Below are positions 28,301 to 40,300 of a DNA stretch of 64,000 nt, in pieces. Position 1 is the first letter of the stretch. Each line of letters starts with the position of its first letter. The position numbers and the translations under genes were made by a program. The stretch covers positions 27,485,949-27,549,948 of the forward strand of contig OY740774.1 in NCBI GenBank assembly GCA_963513935.1, in the 5' to 3' direction. The DNA is from Aphrophora alni (lineage: Eukaryota; Arthropoda; Insecta; Hemiptera; Aphrophoridae). Below the pieces are notes generated by a model that was not told the origin of the DNA, ran no database searches, and saw only the letters and a program-made list of their open reading frames with translations.

Positions 28301-31300
28301 ACCAATAAAGAATTAGAGAATAATCTCCCCAATGTGAAAACTAACATCTCGTGGAGTAATTTAAATTTCATGGAAAATAAATTTCTAAGATCTATGAACT
28401 CAGTGGAAAGTTCATCCACACACAGAACACATACACCACAGTGCTTTTCATCATATAAGCAGTTGCCCTAAACTTGCTTAGTTTTTATTCAGTGGATTCA
28501 ACAGTTGAATACAATTCCACAACTGTTGTCAACTTGGTCATGACATAAAAACTTAGTGTTTTTATTTCTGATAGTGGACGTCAAAAAAAAAAAAAAAAAT
28601 CATCGCTACTTCTTTCATTCAACTGTGTTGTATAAATAATCATATCATATTAGAACAATGGTAGGAAAATAAAATTAATTTACAAATATTTCAAGTGAAA
28701 AATATACGACCTAGACTGGGAATCGAACCCAGGACCTTTGGCTTTACCCGCCAATGCACCTGGACAAACCAACTGAGCTATCCTAGTCGCTTCCCAGTAC
28801 AGGGCGTAGACTTCTCACTTGACTTTACATTTAGTTGCTGCAATTTTGGTTTCCAAATTAATTACCTCGCATATGCAACATTGAAATTAATTTTTAATCA
28901 TTTCTCAGCCCTTACGCATGTATTTATTGATTTTTTAATTATTTGATTTTTCCGCTTATACGTTTTTACTAGCAAGTATTGAATATACAAATATTTCAAG
29001 TGAAAAATATACGACCTAGACTGGGAATCGAACCCAGGACCTTTGGCTTTACGCGCCAATTCTCTACCAAATGAGCTACCCTAGTCGCTTCCCAGTACAG
29101 GGCGTAGACTTCTCACTTGACTTTACGTTTAGTTGGTGCAATTTTGAGTTTCCAAATTAATTACCTCTCATATGCGACATTGAAATTAATTTGTACTAAC
29201 TTCTCAACCCTTACGCGTATATTTATTATTTTTTTAATTATTTGATTTTCCCGCTTATACGTTTTTACAAGCAAGTATTGAATATACAAATATTTCAAGT
29301 GAAAAATATACGACCTAGACTGGGAATCGAACCTAGGACCTTTGGCTTTACGCGCCAATGCTCTACCAACGGAGCTATCCTAGTCGCTTCCCAGTAGAGG
29401 GCGTAGACTTCTCATTTGACTTTACGTTTAGTTGCTGCAATTTTGAGTTTCCAAATTAATTATCTTGCATATGCGACATTGAAATTAATTTTTACTCATT
29501 TCTCAGCCCTTATGCATGTATTTATTGATTTTTTAATTATTTGATTAGACTTACAAATTACATATATTAGGCTTAATTGAATACAGATCAAGATATATTA
29601 AAATAAGATTCCCTAAGACACTATAAAAAGAAAAGTATTTATTATATAATAACCTTTTCCATCTGTTTCATCATCAGGATATATATCGGACCTAGAAATC
29701 AGTTTAGAAGAAATGAAGGAAGCAATTTGACAGCTCAAGAGATCAAGCCCAAGAGAAGATCTCATCCATAATCAAGTGATCACATATTCATCCATGGAAT
29801 TGTTAAAATAAATGATGAAACCAAAATGATGAAACAACTGCACCTCCAATATACAAAGCCAAAGATTAGCTAAGGCTGTGAGGTATAGCGTGGTGCTACC
29901 AACCTCATACTGTCTCATGCTTTAGGAAACTTGAAACCCTGCAAAATTTAGTACTACAAATTTGTTTGGGGTGTTGTAGAACCACTTATCAATGCCATGC
30001 AACTTCAACTCAACAATGAACTTTTGTTTAAGTATATTCAATACAGAATATGGTTAAAATGTTAAAAAATATAAGGAACACCACTTTGGAGAGGAACTAT
30101 CCATCAATACATCTCGGTGCAAACCAGAGGACACATAAATGATCTTTAACTTCCAGAATCTGAAAAATTATAGGCAAACAGAAAAACTATGCTCTTCAGT
30201 TATTCCAACAGTTAACCCAACATATCCTTGGTCTTGGACTGTATCTAAAATCAATTTAGATATAACTGGTAATGCAACAAAGCAAGAATACCCTCTATAT
30301 TGCAGGCAAGTCACAATGAAGACTACAAATAAGCAGTACCAGGATTACCTGCATATTTACACTGACGGATCCTTGGAGACCATGACTCAAAACTCGGTAT
30401 TTTCATGCCCAAATTAGATTTGGAATTTTACGCCCATCATCGACAACAATCCAGCATTGCAAAGAAGATTTATATTCTGATGGACTTTAAAGCCTTCTTG
30501 TGAGTGTTGAAAAATATAAGCTGACATCACACTTCTAATATACCAGTCAAATACAAAAAAAAAATCTCTGTAATGTAGGTAAGGCAAATAACCTTCCAGT
30601 GGATCCCAGATCATAATGATGTGATAGGAAACGAGAACTGTGTGATAGAATAGCAAAGTAGGCAATGCAAATGTACCCCAAACCCTTAGTGCTCAATAAA
30701 ATATCATCAAACTGCAAAAAATCAAGATGGGAACAGAAAAAATAGGTTAACGTGTGGAGGGTTGGTGTTTTGCGTTGGTCATTACATGATTTAATGACCT
30801 GCAAAATAATAAGTGACTTGGTCGACGAAGTTTTCAGACATTTGCTGCCAAAGTTAGTTGGGACACCTCATAATAGAGGATTATCTTTGTCAGTTTGATA
30901 TGAAGACACAATAAAAGTATTTTTATTCAGTATTTAAAATATGGTTATAGTTACCTTCTTGGCAAAACAGTAAATACATTGGACCATCCATTTTTTCTAA
31001 TTTCATAATTCCATTTAATTTTTCATATGCTATCTTTGCTGCTTCCACATCATGGTATATGACAAAGCAATATGATTTTCCTGGAATCATGACTACTCTT
31101 TCCACAGATCCAAATTTTGAAAATACATTTACTACATCTTCATACTGAATTCCAGACACCAAACCAGCATTGCATAACATCATATACTAAAAATAAAATT
31201 TTAATTAATTACCATTTACTAATCACTATGTAATAATTACTAATTACTATTATAAAAGATTTATGGATATGTGATGTTGTAACACTCTATGAAGTGTGTT

Positions 31301-34300
31301 TGGAAAGTAAGTAGATACAAATTCTACTTTAAAATAATTATATTATTAAAATAAAAGCCCTTTTAGACATCTGTTGTAGCGTACTGCAACGATACACCTT
31401 GCAAGATTAACGTAGACTCTCAATTTAACACGTATCGTTCGGGAATTTACTCAAATTTTGCTTCCGGCTTTTTCCCCGCTTGCGACAACGTATCGTATGC
31501 AAGACAATTTTACTTTTATCGTAAATTGTCAAGAAATAAGTCTTTTCGACTTTATTTCGTTTTATTTATTAATGAATTTATTGATTGCTCAGTCAATTTT
31601 ACCTTTTCTTAAACTTGTGTATACGACTCTTCCTAGAGGTCGTGCCGTGTGGGAGAGTTTGGTTTCCAAATTTTATTCCATTTAGAAAAATGTACAAATA
31701 ATTAATTTTTGTAAATTTCTCTTTAGAGCACACACTTTATTTCACAGATATATATTTAAAATGGCATACAACTATAGGAATCTCTAGAATAATGAAAAGC
31801 AATTAAAGATTTTTCAAATCAATTATCAATATTTATTACTTTTTATATTATGACTGAAGGTCTTTCTTTTGTTTGGTAAATTTATATTTTTCTTTATACT
31901 ACAAAATCTCTACCATAAGACACAATGAATTTTATACACATATATTACAACACATTAAATTTTATATAGACACTCTATAACATATTAAATTTTATACTCA
32001 GAATGACCAGAACAAATCATTTAAAATTGAATTTACTTAAAAAATACACTTCCCCTATAATTTTTATTGAATATTTAATTAAAATGAATTTACGTTTATT
32101 ATTATTAATTCCCTAAAGTTTCCAATAAATCAAAGTATTGGTACCTTGAACACTAATGAAGATCATATACGATGCTGAAGATTCTGATGGGTTGAGATGA
32201 TCTCCCGATGCCTGTAGTCTAATGTTGTAAGTTCAATGAGTAGATTTTCTGCTGGTGCTGACTCCTGAAGCACGTCTTCCTCGTAGGCTGGTTGAAAAAA
32301 GAGTATCCAAGTTACCTTGAATATTTCAGAGCTCCTCTGACTTGGGAATTTTGAGTACCAACTTAACTTGGTTTCCCTCATAAACTATCCCTTCACGTTT
32401 TTATACGTTTTCGGCGAGTTTATGCTTTATTTTGGGTTTTTTCATTTCCCAAAATATTTACAGATTATTTATTTATTATATTTATTCTTTTATTTCATTC
32501 TAATCCTTTTATTTCTTCCTTTTTACTTTATTTCTTCACAAATTTTTATCTTTTATCGGTTGTCTCCACTTCTTTGTCATTGGTTACGGTCGAGTTTCGC
32601 TCAGCGATCCCTCCTCTTGTTAAAACATGATTTTGGTTGAAATTCTGTACTTTTTTCTTCTTTTCTCTCTAACTTCTGCTTCGCTCTTCCGATTCTCGAT
32701 TTCTTTTTAGATCTTGGTTCTTAATGTTCTTGGGATCCTTTAGGTTTTTGTTTCGTGGTTGTAGTCCATTTCTTTCTCGAGTTATTTAGCTTTTACGTAA
32801 TTTAAACAATTTCAAAATTTAGTTTTTTCCCTGATTTGGTTTTTGGTTTTTTAACACTTTTTTATTTTTTGTTCTTGGTAGGAACGAATGTAACTATGAT
32901 CACTTTTTCTCTGCTATGTTTATTTCGCGAGAAATCTTGATTTAAAGTTTTTTACATCGTTTTCCCATGAAAACATGTTATTAAACCCCCATCTACTGAT
33001 TTTATAAATTTGGTTTGTTCATTCTGTACAACACACTAATTTAAACATTTCTTAAGTATAAATACATTCTATTTATAATGTTTATCTAATTTTTCGATAA
33101 ATTGGTATTTTTATAAGTGCCTAAGGTTTTTTTTTTTCTTCTTTTTTTTTTTATTAAAATATCGTTGGAGTTATTATTTTTATTTCATGTTTCCCCTTTA
33201 TTTCCCCCTTACTTATTTATATTTAATTTACCATTTGTTAATTTCCTTTATTTTATATTTTAGTATTTTTTGTCTAAGTTGTTTTCCCCGTAACTTTGTT
33301 AATTATTAATTTATGAAAATTTCCCCCCTTACTAAATATTTTTATTATTACTTTTACAATCTTTCTCGGTACTTTATTTTTTAAATTTGAAACATTTTTG
33401 TTTCACGGACAAGTTTATTCCCGTTAGTGACGCATCAACATCGCTAACTGCTGGCTTTACCTACTACGTTGCTAACGAATCAGCTTTACAATTTTTATTC
33501 TGCCTTGAGCGTTTTGGCCAATTCCAAACCGCCTCAATATCCCCCGTGCAAAATTAGAAAATTGCTTATGTTTTAACATCAGCCTTTTTTGATATTAAAT
33601 CCCCTTATGACATCTTTTACTTAATTTAAACAATTTTCATTAAATCCACAATTTATTATATAATTTAAATTTTCATTTGAAAATTTTTAAACACATATAT
33701 AACACAAAATACCTATATTAACTATTAAATTCTTAAAACATCAAATATACTTTTATATCACACAATTAATTTTCCTTATAACACATAAACACACAATATA
33801 GAATACAAAACAAATACATAAAACATAGAATATAACAAATACATAAGACATGAATAAATTGTCATTTTAAATTTTTCCATCTCAAGATGGTCCATGGCTT
33901 TTACTTGTTTGCTTCTCAGATTTTTCACTGTCCTGCAACACACTAACTAGTATACACATTTTTATTACAGCTTCTGCACTAAACTTTTTTGACATCTTGT
34001 ACCTTACCCTGATTTATTGGATATAAACAAAAATCTTATTAATTTTCTAACTATCCCCAATAATCATTTGTTATGGTCATTCCTAACACATAATAGTACA
34101 AAAAGCTGGCTATAAAATGATATTAATTTTTAACATACTTTAAATCTCGCATTCATTCATCAACCCGTCAAAATAAACATCCTTCAATTTTTTACGCAGT
34201 TTTTGTATCGATTTGATGAATGGAGCGGTTGATTAGCCTCGTTCAGTATGCGGTTGTTTATTTAGGCTTCGAGCATCCGTTGTCCTAACGATTCCTTTGT

Positions 34301-37300
34301 TAAGCGCTAGCAGCTGATTTCTTTGACCTAGTTATTTTTAGCTCTTTTGTTATGTGACATATTTTTATTCATAATATGGTTTCATGTCTTTAATATCATA
34401 TCGACCCTTGATTTTATTTGTTTGAATATTTTTAACTTCGTATGTTCTTCTGCCCATTACACGAGTGACTTGATATGGACCACTGTAGACTAACATTAAT
34501 TTGTCAGTTTGGTTTAATAATAAACTAGGCCGGTTCAAGTTAATTATTAAAACTTTGTCTCCAATTCTGAATTTAGTTTCTTTAATTCTTGCATTAATTT
34601 TATCAGCTCTCTTGTTTCCTGCCGTTCTAATTCGATTTAAACATTTCTCTTTTTTCTGCTCCCAAGTTTCCACCTCTCGAAGTTGTTGATCTTGCGGAAA
34701 GTGCCTATCCCAAACATAGGTTGGCTCTTCGTTTAACTGTAGTTGGCATGGTGTATATCCTGTTGTTTCATGTGGTGTTTTATTCATCAATTCTTCAATT
34801 AACGTTATATATTTCTTCCATGATGGTTGAGAATTGTGACAAAACATATGCAATAATCTTCCTATTTCCTTATTCACTCTTTCCGCTAGATTAACTTGAG
34901 GATGTCTGACTGGGATCAGAATATGTTCGATATTTTGCTCTTGTAACCACTCTTTCCAATTGTTGGACGTGAATGCGGCTCCAAAATCTGATAATATTTT
35001 TCTAGGTTTTCCTATGGTCTGACAATATTCGGCTAATTTTTTAATTGTGTTGTTGGCATTTGGAGATCTAACGGGATATAGTTTTACAAATTTTGAAAAT
35101 GTATCTACAATTACAAAGATGTGTTGATCTGTTCCTTGCGCTTTCGGCAATGGGCCTAAATAATCTACTGCTACCATTTGCTGAATGTCCGTTGATATTA
35201 TAGCTTTGGTATTAGCTTGTAAATATTTATTTGTCTTTTTGACATATTGACAAATTTCGCACTTTCGTATTACCCTTAAAATAATTTTTCCCATCTTTTT
35301 TATGTAAAAGCTTTTCCCTATTATTTTTACTAATTTATTTCTCCCCAGATGTCCATATATATTATGTATTTCCAAGATCAGATCAATTTTTATTCCTTCT
35401 GGTACCACTATTTTCCATTTATTTTTTATTAATCTATACAAAGTGTTATCAATCATTCTATAATTCTCATAGTTATCAACGTTATTTATTATGTTTCCTA
35501 AAATCAAGTCTGACGTTTGTTGTTCCCTAAAACTATCCATTATTTCTTCAAGATCCGGAGTTGTGACAATTCTACTTTGGTAGAGTTTTAATTTTACCGT
35601 ATCTCCCTTTTTTCCTTGTTTTTGTTGCGGCTCATACATCCTGCTTATTATGTCGCACGGGATATTCTCTCTCCCTGAACAATGAACTATGTTTGGGTTA
35701 TACTCTTGGATTGTAAGTGTCCATCTAGTTAACCTTGCGTTTGTAAATTTACAGCTTTTCAAGAATTTTAGCGCCTTGTTGTCTGTCACTATTGTGATTG
35801 GTGCTCCTACAATTAATGGTCTAAATTTATTTAGCCCATGCACTATAGCTAATAATTCCTTCTCGCAAATCGTGTAAAACAGCTCGGCCTTCTTCAATGT
35901 TCTACTTATAAACCCAATCACTTGTAGCTCTCCTTTGTCGTCTTTTTGGTATAGTTGGCTGGCTATGGCTCCGTCGCTTGCATCTGTTTGCAAATATGTT
36001 TGTCTCCCCTCCACCGGATGTACTATTGTCACTGATTCTTCGAATAATGATTTTACTCTTTCAAACGCTACCTGCATATTTTCATCCCATTTAAAATGTT
36101 CGTCTTTCCTTAATAATTTTAATAAAGGCTTTGTTTCTTGCGAAAATTTTGCCGAAAATCTAGAATAATAATTAACAAATCCTAAAAATGATTGTAACTT
36201 CTTTTTGTTAATTGGGCGTGGAAAATCCTGTATTGCCTGTAATTTTTCTGGATCTGTGCTTATCCCTTCTTGTGAAATTATGTATCCTAGGAATTTTACT
36301 CGTTCTTGACAAAAATGAGTTTTGGTAGGATTTATTGTCAGGTTTCCTTCTTTAAATTTCTCAAATATGGTTTTTAAGTGTTCCATGTGCTCTTCAAACG
36401 TCTCCGACATGCACAAAAGATCATCTACGTAATTTAGTGTATATTCGTCTACTTCTGCACCTAACGTGTAATCAATTGTTCTTATTAATGCAGCCAAAGA
36501 ATTTTGAAGACCAAATGGAATTACAGTATAATTGTACACTTTATTATTATATAAAAACCCAGTATATTTTTTAGAATTTTCTGACAATGGGACCTGCCAA
36601 AAACTAGTAGTTAAATCGAATTTGGTTATGTACCTTTTGCTTCTCCCCTTTCTTAAAATCTCTTCTATGGGCGGTGCACTCTCGTAATCAGGCTCGATAA
36701 TTTGGTTTAATTTTCTGGCATCCATACATAACCGTATTGATTTATTTGGTTTTAACACTACCACCATTGGATTTATGTATGGTGTCCTTGATCTTTCAAT
36801 AATATTATACTTTAACATTTTATCGATCTCCTCTTGTACTTGTTTCTTGTAATTGATAGGTATTGGATAATTTCTGTTAACATAAGTATTATTGTCTGTA
36901 ATTTTTAATTCATGTATATATTTATTTGACCTTCCTGGTTCTTCACTAAACACCTGGTTATATTCCCTCATTAGTTGCCTAATTTGGTTCTCTTGTTCTT
37001 GTGTTAAAATATTATTTTCCAAGCATAAATTTTCGTGTTCAATGTTGACATTTACTTGACATAATTTCAAAATTTTATTTTCTTTTAATTTTATTTTAGG
37101 CTTCCCTTCTTCACCTTTTTCGTAATTTAGTCCTGTTTTCATTTTAACTTTCACCATTTTCTTTCTTCTGTCCATTCGTCTTTCCAGGTTTTCGTCACGT
37201 CCATTTTGTTTAACTTTTCCCCATATTTCCGCAATTTTTACTATTTCCTTAACTCCTGTACTTTCTTCTTTAACAATTTTATTTTTTACCTTATTATTTA

Positions 37301-40300
37301 TTACTTTTGAGTTGATTGCTGTTTGCAGCATATTTATTTTATTTTCGCTGATTTCACCATTTTTGGCTCCTCTTGCTCTCCTAATCCCCCGTGCTATCTT
37401 GTCTCTATACTCCTTTTCTCCTCCGGTTTTGGTCACATTCGGTCTGGTCACATCCTTTGCATTTATTTTTACTTCTACATGCTTTTTTGTAGATAACTTT
37501 ATTGCCCCTTTTCCTCGCAATACAGAGTTTGAGCCTCCCATTTCAGCGTCGCTCCGATTGTCCATTAAACATGTCCTTTCTTTGCTGAGATTTTCTTCGC
37601 TGTTTCCTTTTGTACTCAATCCTTTTAATTTTAATTTTGCTACGTTATCCTCGTCTTTCCTATTTTCCTTCGTCTCGCTACAAAAATCTTCTACAATAAA
37701 ATGGTCGTCGACTTGAAGTTGTATGAATTTTCTATCCATATTAATTCTTGCTTTATATTGACACAAAAAGTTACACCCTATTATTAATTTTGACTTTAAG
37801 TTTGGTACTACCAGAAATATTCCTTCTAAGCATTTTTGCTTTAATTGTATGGGGAGCACAGCCTGTTTTGTAACCCTCTGTCTTTGGTTTTTTAATGCTG
37901 TCACCACCTCTACACCATTTACTGGTAATACCAACACTTCTTTATTGTCAACATTTATTTCGTCGAAAAATCTCTCCTGTACGAACGACATTTGCGCGCC
38001 GGTGTCAATTTCTGCTTCTACCATTTTATTAAGAATTCCTGTAGTGATCTTTGGGCATTCAGGTATAGATTCTTGTAATTCTAAATCTATCTCCCTTTCT
38101 TCCATTAAATCCTTCTTTATTTCGCAATTCATTTTAGTTACTTTAATTTCTGTTTTATTTATTATTATTTCTTTATTTTTAGTTTTTAATTCTTCATTTT
38201 TGTTTATTATTGCATTTCTATTTTTATCCGCGATCCCAAAATTCCTATCATTTTTCGTTTGCTTAATCATTTTATTTTTTATTTTTCCTATTGGGATCTC
38301 ACTACCTAGTTTTTTGGAAATTTAGGAAGTTGATTAGATGGACCCGGTTTTTGGAAATCAAGTTTTGGTTTAAGGTTAGGACGTGAGGATGGGTAATTTG
38401 CAGGTCTCTCCCGATATTGATTTTGTTGATCAACTTGCCTGTATCGTGTAAATCGCTCTTCCTGTCTTCCCGCGTACATTGTTTCCCCTCTCGTTCCCTC
38501 TATACTTTCCAAAGTTCTTAGGAACGTTATCGCCTCTTCAAAACTTTCACTTGATTTCCCTAGGCTTGCCAATTGTACCTTCGGATCGAAATGTCTCATT
38601 AATTTGAAGATTAAAAATGATTCTGGGATTTCAGGAATTAAGAATTGTGCCTTATTTATCTGTTTGCAGAAATATTCCACTTTTGTTAAAGCCCCTTTAT
38701 TAGAAAATCTTCCGTTTTCTATTTGATTCCTTATTATCTGTTGGGTTTGGTAACACCAATAATTGTCTAAAAATTTTTCTTTAAATCCTTCATACCCTTC
38801 CGTTCCTCTTTTTACCACTCTCCACCATTCCATCGCTGCACCTTTTAATAATCTTTCTATTATTCTTAATTTTTCGGCTCCATCCATTAGCGTACTAATC
38901 TCATCAAAATGTTTTTCTACTTCCTTAATAAATCTCATTGGAATTTCCCTAGCATTACCCCAGAATTCCAATTGTCTATTTTCTCCCTGTGCCTTATCTA
39001 TATAAATTACCCTTGCTTCTTTGTCTCCACTTTCTCTATTTCTAGCTACTTCTTTTAATTTTGTTTCTAAAACTTTTACTGAATTTTCTATTTTACTTCC
39101 AACTTCTCTTCTTACGCTATTTATTTCTAATGTCCTATTTGACACTTCTTCATCTATTTTTCCTCTTAACTCGTCTAAGTCCCTGGCATTTTCATTCATC
39201 TGTTTTTCGCATTCTATTATTCTTAACCCTTTTAGGACCAACCATTTTTCAGGGGGTGTGTAAAAAGTGTAATCTGAATTTCGGCAACAGGTTTTAAAAA
39301 CTGCACACTATAAGAATAGACTTATTTGGCAAGTTTTTTTTAAAAAGTCACAAAATATTTATTTATAAATGGAATTAAAAATTTTTTTTTTTGAATTGAA
39401 GATAAATAAATGGACTTTTTAATAAATGAACATTTTAGCTGAAATAATATATATTTTTATTTTAAAACGCCAAAATTGGGAAAATTTTTTAAATTTCATA
39501 TTTAACTTTTAAATTCAAAATTTCCTATTTTAAAAACAAACAAAAATTTTACTGTGGGAAACTTGATTTTTATCAATTTTAATATGTTCTATATTAATCC
39601 TGAAAATTTCATAAAGATAAGTACAGAAACAACAAAAATATAGAAAAAATTAAAACCTAACCTTTTTTCTAAATTTTACTCGTATTCTAGCATAAGCAAT
39701 AACTGTAAATAATTGAAATGAAGTACTCACATAAAATCTTTTGAAGCACTATAAAACTATCACTAAGCACAGTTTATAGTCATATATTTACACTAGAATG
39801 TTAAACCACTGATTTATTAATTAATTTTTTATCGGCATACATGTTTGTAATGACATTCGCCATGGCATCCTTCACCACACTTTCCACATGCTCTTCTGGA
39901 CCTTTTCCTCTTCCCTTTTATAGAACAAACTTTACAGGTCTTCTCTTGCTTACCAGGTAGTTTTATAGTTCCAACTTCTCCACAATTATCACCATCTCCT
40001 TCAATTGGTCTAGTAGGTCTTCGACTATTTTCTCCAAGATTTTGTTGTTCGAACCAGTTCGCTGACACATCTTCAACAATTGACACAATAAACTGGTATC
40101 TGGACATATTTTTTAGGTTTTCACTTCCACGATTTTCTTTATATAAAACAAATGAATTTAAAACCATTCTAGCAAAAATATTGAATGCTACCTTTTTCCA
40201 GTATTTGATAGTTCTGCGCTCATCCAGATAGGTATATAACATCATGTCAAAATGATCTATTCCTCCCATATGTTTGTTATAATCAATTACAACAGATGGT

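Larger units (their letters stand above)
28681..29545 (-). repeat. Tandem array of tRNA-like (SINE-type) units
   Basis: Three head-to-tail units start at 28681, 28986 and 29285 (periods 305 and 299 bp). Each begins on the plus strand with TACAAATATTTCAAGTGAAA and carries a minus-strand tRNA-like block. Unit ends share CCCGCTTATACGTTTTTAC. The third unit is truncated. The array lies in ALKBH8 intron 2. Confidence 0.8.

Noticed and set aside
29012..29087. Functional tRNA gene
   Set aside because: The fold is tRNA-like, but the acceptor stem pairs poorly, position 33 is not T, and it sits in a tandem repeat with degenerate sisters. A tRNA-derived repeat fits better.
31458..32640. Several 72-90-codon frames, repeated at 42864-44046
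   Set aside because: They fall within the two gypsy LTRs and repeat because the LTRs are duplicates. No recognisable protein features.
33537..34364. env gene of the gypsy element
   Set aside because: No ORF, signal peptide or membrane segment in this 0.8-kb interval.
37312..38325. Plus-strand frames of 134 and 158 codons opposite pol
   Set aside because: Antisense shadows of an A-rich coding strand (Ser/Leu/Phe-rich translations), without independent evidence.
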